From contig NZ_CP031013.1 of NCBI RefSeq assembly GCF_003711205.1, forward strand, positions 2,460,501 through 2,524,500: DNA of 64,000 nt. The letters are read 5' to 3'. Position 1 is the first letter of the stretch. Each line of letters opens with the position of its first letter. Positions 16,019 through 24,262 of the stretch are shown one piece after another. The stretch comes from Polaromonas sp. SP1. Lineage in GTDB: Bacteria > Pseudomonadota > Gammaproteobacteria > Burkholderiales > Burkholderiaceae_C. The position numbers and the translations under genes were made by a program. Below the pieces are notes generated by a model. That model did no database searches and was not told where the DNA came from. It saw only the letters and a list, made by a program, of their open reading frames with translations.

Positions 16019-16260
16019 TCACTCGGTCAAGTGACTTGCTGAGTGACATCAGGCATTAATTGACAACTGGACTCGTGCGCCTGCGGGCTCGAACTGTTAG
16101 GCGAGGGATATACGGTTGCCGCGGCACGGAATAGCCATGAGACCGATGCCGCGTGTCTGTTAATCCATAAATTATTTTGAGTTTTGCTTTATTTTTTGTC
16201 CGCTTGCACCTATATAGAAGGTGGGTAGCGATAGGCGCCGCCCCGCCAACGGAGCCTTTC
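16019..16260. other. Gene-free stretch inside the island
   Basis: Together with the repeats at 15812-16018 this makes about 450 bp without a gene. It holds an isolated GTTAGGC (16096-16102) next to CTCGAACT, reminiscent of half an integron attC site but without a partner. An AT-rich section at 16160-16200 could hold the promoter of the HNH-like gene. Nothing else is recognisable. Confidence 0.5.
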
Positions 16261-17388
16261 ATGGAACTCAAAAAATGCATTCTCACCGGTGAGGACATCA
16301 CCGCGGCCAACGATTCGCGTGGGCACGTCATCCCCAGCTCGCTGGGCGGCCGTCTCAAGCCCAAGGGCCTCGTCACCAAAGAAGCCAACACCACACTCAA
16401 TGACCGTCTCGATGCGCCGATGGTGCGCGCGCTGACACCTTTCATGGCCCTGCTGGGGGGGAGTCGCGACGGCGGCACCACGGCACCGATCGAGATGACC
16501 GATGCGGATGGGGTGGCATACCGGGTCTCAGCGGGCAAGCCGATGACGCTCGCCCGGCCAGGTTACGACGAAACACCACTTGGCGAGGGCACGCGGGTCG
16601 AGATTCGCGCTCGGACCATGCCGGAAGCGCGGCACCTGCTGCAGCGGGCGAAAAGCGCGTTCCCACAGGTCGACGTGGACGCGGCCATGAACCACGCGAA
16701 GATGGGAAGCCGTTACCTGCAGGACATGCTCCGCCATCAGGTCGAGCTTGGGCCAAATCGGCTTTTTCCAGGGACCTTTGGTATTGCCAACCTCTATGCT
16801 GCACACCTTGGCCAGCCGACGCATCCCGATTTCAAGTCCTATGTGGAGACAGTCCCGCCCAGGACCGGTGCCACCAGCGACCACATTTCAGTGCCGATGC
16901 CTCCTGACACCTTCTACTGGATCCCGGGGCAGCTACCGGTCGTAGCGCCCGCCGGCATCCACCACCAGCTGGTCTATGTGTCCGATCGAGCGAATCGGCG
17001 CGCGTTGGTCTACGTGTCACTTTTTAACCTGCCAGCGATCGCGGTCACGCTTCCTTTTAATGGCAATCAGGACGTTGAGGCGCATTACGCAGTCGACATC
17101 CTGAGTGGCGAGCCACTGACCTTGGCTGTGGACGCACCAAGTATTCGGGCGATCCCATGGAAAAGCAGCCATGAGGACACGCGGGTCTACATTGACCTAG
17201 TGCCGGCGGCCGTGGGGAGGATCCTCGAGGTCGCGGTGAAGAAAAGCCAGGATCTGGAATTGGAACGCATCATCACCGAGGAGTTGGGTGATGCGCCCGT
17301 CATTGACGCTGCGGCGATCGGTCGCATCAGCACGCGCGTTGCTCATATGCTCGCGGCACAGATCCTGACAAGACACCGACAGCGATAG
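16261..17388 (+). CDS. HNH-like protein of unknown function
   Basis: The 375-residue product begins MELKKCILTGEDITAANDSR and carries GHVIPSSLGG at about residues 21-30, followed by TKEANTTLNDRLD. This pattern resembles HNH_5-type nuclease modules (Cys pair, HVIP, GG, CN...N...D), but the second Cys of the first pair and the Cys before N are missing, so metal binding may be lost. The rest is unrecognised: a GRSD-free beta-rich C-terminal region with no membrane segment. The start at 16261 has GGAG eight bases upstream; a longer TTG start at 16177 is unlikely. It lies alone in an inverted-repeat-bounded island. Roles in mobile DNA or defence are only guesses. Confidence 0.6.
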   Translation: MELKKCILTGEDITAANDSRGHVIPSSLGGRLKPKGLVTKEANTTLNDRLDAPMVRALTPFMALLGGSRDGGTTAPIEMTDADGVAYRVSAGKPMTLARPGYDETPLGEGTRVEIRARTMPEARHLLQRAKSAFPQVDVDAAMNHAKMGSRYLQDMLRHQVELGPNRLFPGTFGIANLYAAHLGQPTHPDFKSYVETVPPRTGATSDHISVPMPPDTFYWIPGQLPVVAPAGIHHQLVYVSDRANRRALVYVSLFNLPAIAVTLPFNGNQDVEAHYAVDILSGEPLTLAVDAPSIRAIPWKSSHEDTRVYIDLVPAAVGRILEVAVKKSQDLELERIITEELGDAPVIDAAAIGRISTRVAHMLAAQILTRHRQR

Positions 17389-17530
17389 GAGCGGCGTTCG
17401 CAGCGCGCTTGGCTTTTACCAAGCTACGTACTCAATCGCAAATGATTTCCCATGTCTTGCGCCTTCTTGGAGGTACCTAGAGGCTCTCATCGGGCGACTC
17501 GATTTTTTCAAACGAGTACTGCCCGTGTTG
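17389..17530. other. Gene-free spacer with two hairpins
   Basis: GCTTGG/CCAAGC (17407-17424) forms a small hairpin just after the HNH-like gene, without a T tract. ACTCG...CGAGT near 17500-17520 forms another around a T-rich loop. No coding signal is evident. Confidence 0.4.
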
Positions 17531-17597
17531 AATGCCGTCGAAATCTGACCCGGTTAGAGCAGTAATTTCCATCGAAACCTGACCCACGTAGGCACTA

Positions 17598-17620
17598 CTC
17601 TGCTTGTTTTAAAAGCAGAG
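17598..17620 (+). promoter_or_regulatory. Hairpin before istA fragment
   Basis: CTCTGCTT (17598-17605) pairs with AAGCAGAG (17613-17620), ending 12 bases before the istA GTG-type start. Such a hairpin may limit translation or read-through into the transposase gene. Confidence 0.4.
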
Positions 17621-17631
17621 GGAAATTAGGA

Positions 17632-17955
17632 GTGATAGACGTGGCGACATTGAATGTCATCAGGCGGTGGGCATTGAGAGATCAGTTGTCCATCCGCGAG
17701 ATTGCAAGGCGTACAGGCCTGGCTCGCAACACAGTAAAGAAGTACCTTCGGTCCGATGAGGCTGAGCCCAGGTACGCAAGGCGGGTCAGCTCAAGCAAGC
17801 TCGATCCCTACGCTGAGAAGCTGGCCACCTGGCTGGGAATCGAGGCAACAAAATCGCGGAAACAGCGGCGCACTTTGAGGCAGATCCACACAGATCAAGA
17901 ACTTATCCACACCGTGAGCACTCTCTGCTCACAAAGAGTGTGGGTCAAGATTTGA
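17632..17955 (+). pseudogene. istA: Truncated IS21 transposase IstA
   Basis: The first about 85 residues match the IstA N-terminus: IRRWALRDQLSIREIARRTG is a helix-turn-helix, followed by NTVKKYLRSDEAEPRY and SKLDPYAEKLATWL. After RKQRRTLRQIHTD the frame runs into unrelated sequence and ends at 107 residues, far short of a full IstA (about 400-500 residues). The DDE catalytic domain and the istB ATPase gene are absent. The product cannot transpose, although it might still bind IS ends. Confidence 0.85.
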
Positions 17956-18093
17956 TGGAAAGATCGGGTCAGGCTTCAGCGGAACTCAACAACGCTGGCC
18001 CACGTTTTCAGCGCCAAGCTGTGGATGTTCCTGCTGTGGCCCCTGCGGATGCCCGTCTTGCTGTTTAAGCTGACGGTAAATAGTTCGCTCTAG
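17956..18093 (+). other. Possible C-terminal gene remnant
   Basis: The frame ending with TAG at 18091-18093 reads LAHVFSAKLWMFLLWPLRMP and continues hydrophobic. It has no convincing start and begins inside the IS remnant, so at most it is the tail of a gene cut by the insertion. The stop overlaps the centre of a 20-bp palindrome. Confidence 0.2.
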
Positions 18094-18101
18094 AGCGAAC
18101 T
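18082..18101. promoter_or_regulatory. 20-bp perfect palindrome
   Basis: AGTTCGCTCTAGAGCGAACT is fully self-complementary without a spacer. It could be a dimeric regulator or recombinase site. No gene starts nearby, so an operator function is unsupported. The remaining sequence to 18225 has a CACCGC...GCGGTG hairpin and no gene. Confidence 0.45.
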
Positions 18102-18225
18102 GCCCGCGTTGCGCCCTGCGGCCTGCACCGCCACGGGCGAGGCCGTAGCGGTGCTGAGCCGCGGGACATTTATGCTCCCAGGAAACTCTGGGCGACTGCT
18201 ACTGAAAAGCGCTTGGAAACAAAAA

Positions 18226-18253
18226 AGCCCTCCCGTTTGCGGGAGGGCTTTTT
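18226..18253. terminator. Bidirectional terminator inside right border
   Basis: AGCCCTCCCG and CGGGAGGGCT pair perfectly around TTTG, with A6 on the left and T5 on the right, so it works on either strand. It lies just inside the right inverted repeat. Confidence 0.85.
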
Positions 18254-18258
18254 AAAGA

Positions 18259-18302
18259 TTCAACACTTTAGTTGAACGTCTCGCGTTCAACGGGGCTTTT
18301 TT
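18259..18302. repeat. 44-bp inverted repeat, right copy
   Basis: This is the reverse-complement partner of 15935-15978 (43/44). Here GTTGAACG (18271-18278) and CGTTCAAC (18284-18291) form an intact hairpin followed by GGGGCTTTTTT; the left copy has one mismatch in that stem. It lies 17 bp beyond the valS stop codon. Confidence 0.9.
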
Positions 18303-18319
18303 GTGGGCGACGGTTTTCG

Positions 18320-21256
18320 TTATTTCAACCGGGCCAGCTGCTCGCGGATCTTGCTCAGGGCCGCCTGGTTGTCGGTCAGGCGCTTGCGTTCCTGCTCCAG
18401 CACGGCCGGCGGCACCTTGCTGACGAAGGCTTCATTGGCGAGCTTGGTCTCGGACTTGGTGATCTCTCCGGCAAGGCGTGCCTCTTCCTTTTGCAGGCGA
18501 ATCTTTTCGGCCGCCAGATCGACTTCCATGTAAAGGCACAGGCGCGCTTCGCCGACGATGGCGACAGGTGCGGACTGCGCTGCAGCAGCCCAACTGGCCT
18601 GGTCGTCAAACACTTTCACTTCGCTGAGCTTGGCCAGCGACTTGAGCACCGGCGAAACGTCTGTCATAAAGGCACTGTCGCCGACGACAAAAAGCGGCAG
18701 GCGCGTGGCCGGCGACACTTTCATCTCGCCGCGCAGGTTGCGGCAGGCATCGACCAGCGTCTTGAGTTTGGCGACATGCGCTTCGGCTTTCTCGTCAATC
18801 TTCTCGGGCTGGCTTTGCGGGTAGGGCGCCACGCCGATGAACTTGCCCGTCTTGCCGGCGATGGGGGCTACGGTCTGCCAGAGTTCCTCGGTGATGAAAG
18901 GAATCACCGGATGCGCCAGGCGCAGGATGGCCTCGAGCGTGCGAATCAGTGTGCGGCGCGTGGCGCGCTTTTGCGCGTCGGTGCCGGTCTGGATCTGCAC
19001 CTTGGCAATCTCCAGGTACCAGTCGCAGAACTCGTCCCAGACAAACTGGTAGATGCTGCCGGCCACGTTGTCCAGGCGGTACTCGGCAAAGCCCTTGGCC
19101 ACATCGGCTTCCACGCGCTGCATGGTCGATGAGATCCAGCGGTCGGCCTGCGAGAAGCTCAGGTAGTTGTGGAATTCGCCGCCGGGCGCGCATTGTTCCT
19201 TGGTGTGCTCTTCCAGGCCGCAGTCCTGGCCTTCGCAATTCATCAGCGTGAAGCGCGTCGCGTTCCAGAGCTTGTTGCAGAAGTTGCGATAGCCCTCGCA
19301 ACGTTTGCTGTCGAAGTTGATGCTGCGGCCCAGGCTGGCCAGCGCTGCAAAAGTAAATCGCAGCGCATCGGCCCCGTAGCCCGGAATGCCGGCCGGGAAT
19401 TCTTTTTCGGTGTTCTTGCGAACCTGCGGCGCGGTCTCGGGCTTGCGCAGGCCTTGCGAGCGTTTTTCCAGCAAAGGCGCCAGCTCAATGCCGTCGATGA
19501 GGTCGACCGGGTCCAGCACATTGCCTTCGGACTTGCTCATCTTCTTGCCTTGCGCGTCTTTCACCAGGCCGTGGATGTACACGTGCTTGAACGGCACCTG
19601 GCCGGTGAAGTGCGTCGTCATCATGATCATCCGGGCGACCCAGAAGAAGATGATGTCGTAGCCGGTGACCAGCACGCTCGAGGGTAAAAAGAGGTCGAGT
19701 TCTTTGGTCTTCTCGGGCCAACCGAGTGACGAGAAAGGAACGAGCGCCGACGAGTACCAGGTGTCCAGCACGTCTTCGTCACGCGTGAGCTTTTTGCCCG
19801 GCGCCTGCTTCTGCGCTTCTTCTTCGCTGGTGGCGACATAGACCTTGCCGTCTTCGTCATACCAGGCCGGGATCTGGTGGCCCCACCAGAGCTGGCGCGA
19901 GATGCACCAGTCCTGGATGTTGTTCATCCACTGGTTGTAGGTGTTCACCCATTGCTCAGGCACAAACTTCACGTCGCCGCTGCTGACGGCATCGCGCGCT
20001 TTTTGCGAAATCGATTTGCCGGTGGGGTCCTTCTCGCTCACCTTGCTCAGCGCCACAAACCACTGGTCGGTCAGCATGGGCTCGACCACCGCGCCGGTGC
20101 GCGCGCACACCGGCACCATGTTTTTGTGCGGCACGGCTTTTTCGAGGAAGCCTTGCTCTTCGAGGTCTTTCAGCACCGCCTTGCGGCAGTCGTACCGGTC
20201 CAGGCCCTGGTACTGCTTGGGCCCGTTTTCGTTGATGTGCGCGTCCAGGGTGAAGATGGTGATCAGCGGCAGATCATGGCGCAGGGCGACCTGGTAATCG
20301 TTGAAGTCGTGCGCGCCGGTGATCTTCACCACGCCGCTGCCGAACTCGGGGTCCACGTAGGTGTCGGCGATCACCGGGATCTTGCGGTCGCACAGCGGCA
20401 AGTCGACCATCTTGCCGAGCAGGTGTTTGTAGCGTTCGTCGTCGGGGTGCACTGCCAGTGCGCCGTCGGCCAGCATGGTTTCGGGCCGCGTGGTGGCAAT
20501 GTGCAGGCCGCGCAGCGGCGAGCCGTCAGCGGCTTTTTGCGGGCCGTCGCTGAAGGGGTACTCGATGTGCCACATGAAGCTGTCGCGCTCTTCGTTCTCG
20601 ACTTCCAGGTCGGACACGGCGGACTTCAGGATCGGGTCCCAGTTCACCAGGCGCTTGCCGCGGTAGATCAGGCCCTGCTCATACAGCTGCACAAAGGTCG
20701 AGGTCACCACCGTCGACATCTTCGGGTCCATGGTGAAGTACTCGTGCTTCCAGGCCACCGAGTCGCCCATGCGGCGCATCTGGCGCGTGATCGTCGTGCC
20801 GGACTCTTCCTTCCACTCCCACACTTTGGAGACGAAATTTTTGCGGCCCAGGTCGTGGCGGCTTTTGCCTTCGCCCTGCAGCTTGCGCTCCACCACGATC
20901 TGCGTGGCGATGCCGGCGTGGTCGGTACCGGGCACCCACAGCGTGTTGTGGCCGCGCATGCGGTGGTAACGCGTGAGCGAATCCATGATGGTCTGGTTGA
21001 AGGCGTGGCCCATGTGCAGCGTTCCCGTCACGTTGGGCGGCGGCAGCTGGATGGAAAACGAGGGCTTGGCCGCGTCCAGCGTGGGCTCGTACTGGCCGCT
21101 TTGCTCCCACTCGGGGCCCCAGCGGCTTTCAATCGCGGCCGGCTCGAAGGACTTGGCCAGGCTGTCCAGCCCCGGCGTGGCGACTTTTACGGCCTCAGGA
21201 GCGGTGTTGGCGGCGTCGGAAGCGTTGGAAGGGGCAGGGGCGGCAGCGTTGGTCAT
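18320..21256 (-). CDS. valS: Valyl-tRNA synthetase
   Basis: This 978-residue class I synthetase charges tRNA-Val. The HIGH-type motif is GTLHMGHAF (about residues 78-86), the editing domain occupies the CP1 region, and [12 protein letters not shown] lies at about 572. The C-terminus has the valine-specific coiled coil ([20 protein letters not shown]) that contacts the tRNA. An Ala/Pro-rich N-terminal extension of about 35 residues precedes the catalytic core, so a start somewhat downstream is possible, but the ATG at 21256 fits. It is convergent with the repeat-bounded island. Confidence 0.97.
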   Translation of the reverse strand: MTNAAAPAPSNASDAANTAPEAVKVATPGLDSLAKSFEPAAIESRWGPEWEQSGQYEPTLDAAKPSFSIQLPPPNVTGTLHMGHAFNQTIMDSLTRYHRMRGHNTLWVPGTDHAGIATQIVVERKLQGEGKSRHDLGRKNFVSKVWEWKEESGTTITRQMRRMGDSVAWKHEYFTMDPKMSTVVTSTFVQLYEQGLIYRGKRLVNWDPILKSAVSDLEVENEERDSFMWHIEYPFSDGPQKAADGSPLRGLHIATTRPETMLADGALAVHPDDERYKHLLGKMVDLPLCDRKIPVIADTYVDPEFGSGVVKITGAHDFNDYQVALRHDLPLITIFTLDAHINENGPKQYQGLDRYDCRKAVLKDLEEQGFLEKAVPHKNMVPVCARTGAVVEPMLTDQWFVALSKVSEKDPTGKSISQKARDAVSSGDVKFVPEQWVNTYNQWMNNIQDWCISRQLWWGHQIPAWYDEDGKVYVATSEEEAQKQAPGKKLTRDEDVLDTWYSSALVPFSSLGWPEKTKELDLFLPSSVLVTGYDIIFFWVARMIMMTTHFTGQVPFKHVYIHGLVKDAQGKKMSKSEGNVLDPVDLIDGIELAPLLEKRSQGLRKPETAPQVRKNTEKEFPAGIPGYGADALRFTFAALASLGRSINFDSKRCEGYRNFCNKLWNATRFTLMNCEGQDCGLEEHTKEQCAPGGEFHNYLSFSQADRWISSTMQRVEADVAKGFAEYRLDNVAGSIYQFVWDEFCDWYLEIAKVQIQTGTDAQKRATRRTLIRTLEAILRLAHPVIPFITEELWQTVAPIAGKTGKFIGVAPYPQSQPEKIDEKAEAHVAKLKTLVDACRNLRGEMKVSPATRLPLFVVGDSAFMTDVSPVLKSLAKLSEVKVFDDQASWAAAAQSAPVAIVGEARLCLYMEVDLAAEKIRLQKEEARLAGEITKSETKLANEAFVSKVPPAVLEQERKRLTDNQAALSKIREQLARLK

Positions 21257-21325
21257 GGGGCAATGAAAAACGGCATCGAAGGGATGCCGCCTTGGGTTGG
21301 GTGAAACACCCCCGATTTTATTCGA

Positions 21326-21368
21326 CTGGGCGGCTGCCAGCCCCCGGCGCCCCGGGAAGCCCGCCCAG
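21326..21368. terminator. GC-rich hairpin after DUF2783 gene
   Basis: CTGGGCGG (21326-21333) pairs with CCGCCCAG (21361-21368), just beyond the stop of the minus-strand DUF2783 gene, with ATAAAAT beyond it. There is no long T tract, so termination is only likely, not certain. Confidence 0.4.
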
Positions 21369-21370
21369 GC

Positions 21371-21571
21371 TCAGGCTTTGCGCGCCGCCGCCACGCACGC
21401 CTTCAGCACCGCGGTGTCGCCCAGCTGGTTGGCCATCAGCAGGATCAGCCGGGCGTTCAGCAGCTCGGATTCCTCCCGGCTGAGGCCCTGGTGCGCGTCC
21501 AGCAGGCACTCGTAAAACGCGTCCGCGTCCTGGAAATGCAGGCGTGACATCAAGGGGGTGTCGGGTTTCAT
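21371..21571 (-). CDS. DUF2783 small protein
   Basis: The 66-residue product (MKPDTPLMSRLHFQDADAFY...) resembles DUF2783, a family found next to FAD monooxygenases. Its ATG overlaps the monooxygenase stop as ATGA (21568-21571), so the two are translationally coupled. It is mostly helical, with SREESELLNARLILLMANQL, and has no signal peptide. It may be a subunit or stabiliser of the flavoenzyme; no reaction is known to me. Confidence 0.8.
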   Translation of the reverse strand: MKPDTPLMSRLHFQDADAFYECLLDAHQGLSREESELLNARLILLMANQLGDTAVLKACVAAARKA

Positions 21572-23349
21572 ACGGTGCCCTTTGCGATCTGTGTGCCCAG
21601 CGCGGCCGCCACCGCATGGACCACCGAGGCGTCCACGCTTTCGCCAGTGGCCGCGACATGGCCGTCGGGCCGCAGCAGCGCCCAGGCATGGCCGAAGACA
21701 TGGCACGTCGCCTGCAGGTGGCCGTCCCGGTCCACCACGTGTTCCACCGCTGCGGTGCGCTCGTCGGGCCCCAGCACCTGCACGCAGCGGATGCCGGCCT
21801 CTTTCGACAGCGCCGCCAGCCGCGCCAGCCCGGCGCCGGAGACATCGCCAAACACCAGCAACAGCAGCCGCCCGTGCGCCCAGGCCAACAAGTCCAGCAG
21901 CTCGCCGGGGCTGCCGTCGGTCCAGGCAAAGCCCACGTTCTGCGTGGCCCGCCCGCCGGCCGGCCCGCAAATGCCTGAGCGTGTGTAATGGTTGGGCGCC
22001 GACATGCGCCCGGTGTTGACGAGCTGGCGCGCAAACAGGTGCTCACGCGCCAGGCCCAGCGCCGCCGTGCGGAACAGCCGCTCCGCACCATCGGCCGGCC
22101 GCAAAAAACGCGCAGTGCGGTTGGTCACCAGCACGTTGTGTTTCGCCGCCTCGTGCCTTTCTTGGTGATAGCTGTCCAGCAGGGCGGGTGCGGCGCGCCC
22201 CTGCAGCACCGCCGCCAGCTTCCAGGCCAGGTTGTCGGCGTCCTGCACGCCCGAGTTACCCCCGCGCGCGCCGAAGGGGCTCATCACATGCGCCGCGTCA
22301 CCGGCAAAAAACACCCGGCCGTGGCGCAGGCTGTCCAGGCATTCGCTGCGGTAGGCGTAGGGGCCGACCCAGACGATCTCGTAGTCGGCGTCGTCCAGAT
22401 CGTGGCCCGCCTGGCTTTTGAACTGCGCCTTCAGCCGGGCGCGCACCACCTCTTCGCGGCTGACTTCTTCGGGGTTGGCGTGCGGCGGCATCTGGTAGTC
22501 GATGCGCCACACGCCGTCGGCCATCAGGTGCTGCCACACGGCGCGCCCTTCGTTGAAGGGCGCCTCTATCCAGGTGTGGCGCTCCACTGGCGGCGGGTTT
22601 TTAAAGCGCACATCGGCAATGCACCAGCGGTCGTCGCCTTTTTGCGCGGTGACACTCGCGCCGCACCAGGCGCGAAACGGGCTGCGCGAGCCGCTGCAGT
22701 CGATGACATGCTCGGCCTGCAGGGTGTAGTTGCCGGCAGGCGTCTCCAGCTGCAGCGTGGCGAACTCGCCGTTTTGCGCCAACGCCGTGACGCGGTGGCT
22801 CCAGCGGATGTCGACGAGGCGGTCTTCGGGTGCGGGCTGGTAGAGCTGCTCGACCAGAAAGCCCTCGACATAGAACTGCTGGATGTTGATGAAGGGCGGC
22901 TGCTTGCTCAATGAATGCGTCTGCTGCTGGCGCAAGTCAAAGGCATACACCTCGTCGGCGCCGGCAAAGGTGCGGCCCACGCTCCACTGCACGCCTTTGG
23001 CGGCGATGCGTTCGTAAATGCCCAGGCGTTTGAAGATCTCCAGCGTCTTTTGCGCGTAGCAAATGCCGCGCGACGACGCGCCCTTGACGCCCACCGTGTT
23101 GTCTTCGTCCAGCAGCATGGCCTTGATGCCGTAGTCTGCCAGCGCACAGGCCAGCGTCAGGCCGGTGATGCCGCCGCCCACGATGACGACGGGGTGGCGT
23201 TTGATTTCGCCGGTGCGCAGCTCCGGCGGCGCCACAAACGGGTATTCGGGCAGGGTGTAGCCCGTGCCCTGGGCGAACTCGTAGCCGTTGGTAAAGGCGG
23301 TGCTCAGCGCGGCCGGCGCTGCGCCCCGAATCGTGTTTGTCTCCAGCAT
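21568..23349 (-). CDS. FAD-dependent aromatic-ring monooxygenase
   Basis: This 593-residue protein belongs to the group A flavin monooxygenases (MhpA/PobA-like). The FAD-binding fold starts with VVIVGGGITGLTLACALADY (about 54-73), and the second FAD motif is RVFFAGDAAHVMSPFGARGG. A C-terminal thioredoxin-like domain (LLLLVFGDVSGAGLARLAAL) is typical of phenol-hydroxylase relatives. It should use NAD(P)H and O2 to hydroxylate an aromatic compound such as a hydroxyphenylpropionate or resorcinol-like ring. No ring-cleavage genes are adjacent, so the substrate is open. It is coupled to the DUF2783 gene. Confidence 0.88.
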   Translation of the reverse strand: MLETNTIRGAAPAALSTAFTNGYEFAQGTGYTLPEYPFVAPPELRTGEIKRHPVVIVGGGITGLTLACALADYGIKAMLLDEDNTVGVKGASSRGICYAQKTLEIFKRLGIYERIAAKGVQWSVGRTFAGADEVYAFDLRQQQTHSLSKQPPFINIQQFYVEGFLVEQLYQPAPEDRLVDIRWSHRVTALAQNGEFATLQLETPAGNYTLQAEHVIDCSGSRSPFRAWCGASVTAQKGDDRWCIADVRFKNPPPVERHTWIEAPFNEGRAVWQHLMADGVWRIDYQMPPHANPEEVSREEVVRARLKAQFKSQAGHDLDDADYEIVWVGPYAYRSECLDSLRHGRVFFAGDAAHVMSPFGARGGNSGVQDADNLAWKLAAVLQGRAAPALLDSYHQERHEAAKHNVLVTNRTARFLRPADGAERLFRTAALGLAREHLFARQLVNTGRMSAPNHYTRSGICGPAGGRATQNVGFAWTDGSPGELLDLLAWAHGRLLLLVFGDVSGAGLARLAALSKEAGIRCVQVLGPDERTAAVEHVVDRDGHLQATCHVFGHAWALLRPDGHVAATGESVDASVVHAVAAALGTQIAKGTV

Positions 23350-23373
23350 GGTGTTCCTGCGGGTTTAAGCATG

Positions 23374-23433
23374 TTTTGGCCTCTAGCCCATATGCTGTCT
23401 TGGTATGTTGCTATTAAAAATATAGCAATTTGG
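23374..23433. repeat. Dispersed AT-rich repeat, copy 2
   Basis: The core is GCTATTAAAAATATAGC (23410-23426), with upstream arm GGCCTCTAGCCC. This is the most canonical copy in the window. Confidence 0.75.
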
Positions 23434-23552
23434 CATGGGCATCAGAGATTGTCATTCACCTATTCGTAATGAATTTACCATAACGTAATGATGGAACGAC
23501 GCCTGATCCGTGGCTTTGCGTCTCTGAAAGCTATGACAGCCCCGCGCTCAAT

Positions 23553-23567
23553 TGAGAATGGTTATCA
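23553..23567. promoter_or_regulatory. Fur-box-like operator upstream of rubrerythrin operon
   Basis: TGAGAATGGTTATCA matches the 7-1-7 Fur consensus TGATAATNATTATCA at 12 of 14 informative positions. It overlaps a possible -35 (TTGAGA, 23552) and lies 172 bp before the rubrerythrin ATG. Iron control of an iron-rich peroxide-detoxification operon would make sense. Confidence 0.5.
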
Positions 23568-23738
23568 ACTAGGTCAATTAAATAGCTTTTGTTAATTCAG
23601 TGCATTGATTCCAGCAATTAGACGTAGCCGCCCAACAGGTCTATCGTCTTTGAGTCTTCAGTCCTCGCGCTGGACATCTGCGGCTTGGCTTGAAGCATTG
23701 GCGATTTGTTCGTTCATCAACCCACGAAGGAGATTTCC

Positions 23739-24161
23739 ATGGCTGCTCTCAAAGGCTCCAGGACGGAAGAGAACCTGAAAGCCGCATTTGCCGGCGAATC
23801 ACAGGCCAACCGCCGCTACCTCTATTTCGCGAACAAGGCTGACGTTGAAGGCCAGCCCGATGTCGCAGCGCTGTTCCGCTCCACGGCGGAAGGTGAAACC
23901 GGCCATGCCCACGGCCACCTCGAATGGCTGGAGCAGTGCGGTGACCCCGCCACCGGCCTGCCGTTTGGCGGTACGCGCGACAACCTCAAGTCCGCCGTCG
24001 CCGGCGAAACCCATGAGTACACCGACATGTACCCCGGCATGGCCAAAACTGCCCGCGACGAAGGCCACGACGAAGTGGCCGACTGGTTTGAAACCCTGGC
24101 CAAAGCCGAGCGCTCGCATGCCAATCGCTATTCGAAAGCATTGGCTGAGTTGGTCGACTGA
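23739..24161 (+). CDS. Short rubrerythrin (diiron, no rubredoxin domain)
   Basis: The 140-residue product is a ferritin-like diiron protein with iron ligands in [40 protein letters not shown] and [10 protein letters not shown]. The C-terminal rubredoxin CxxC domain of classical rubrerythrins is absent, so it needs an external electron donor, plausibly the Fe-S protein encoded next. Expected role: NADH-dependent reduction of hydrogen peroxide. The start at 23739 has AAGGAG seven bases upstream; a start 11 codons earlier (23706) lacks such a site. It heads a three-gene operon. Confidence 0.9.
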   Translation: MAALKGSRTEENLKAAFAGESQANRRYLYFANKADVEGQPDVAALFRSTAEGETGHAHGHLEWLEQCGDPATGLPFGGTRDNLKSAVAGETHEYTDMYPGMAKTARDEGHDEVADWFETLAKAERSHANRYSKALAELVD

Positions 24162-24262
24162 TCCATCCCTCGCCGCGCCGCAAGGCACGGCGGGTTTCGG
24201 AAAAGATTCCGCACGAGAGTCTTTTCTCAAACCCCACGTGAGATTCACAAGAAGAGGCAAGC

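Larger units (their letters stand above)
17532..17990 (+). mobile_element. Internally deleted IS21-family element
   Basis: Both ends carry the same terminal pattern in opposite orientation. The left has GAAATCTGACCCGG and then TTTCCATCGAAACCTGACCC (17540-17585). The right, read on the minus strand, has GAAGCCTGACCCG and then TTTCCATCAAATCTTGACCC (17940-17978). Between them only the start of istA remains, and no istB is present. The element therefore looks like a non-autonomous deletion derivative rather than a half-eroded end. Exact borders and target duplications are not clear. Confidence 0.6.
23350..23738. other. Intergenic region between monooxygenase and rubrerythrin
   Basis: This 389-bp divergent region has no gene. 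It holds dispersed repeat copy 2, a Fur-box-like site and the likely promoter of the rubrerythrin operon; the stretch 23568-23720 shows nothing further. Confidence 0.6.

Noticed and set aside
16096-16102. Integron attC-like core GTTAGGC
   Set aside because: No matching RYYYAAC half-site at a suitable distance and no integrase gene are visible, so a cassette reading is unsupported.
19877-21304. 475-codon open frame antisense to valS
   Set aside because: The valS frame is unambiguous and the antisense product resembles no protein.
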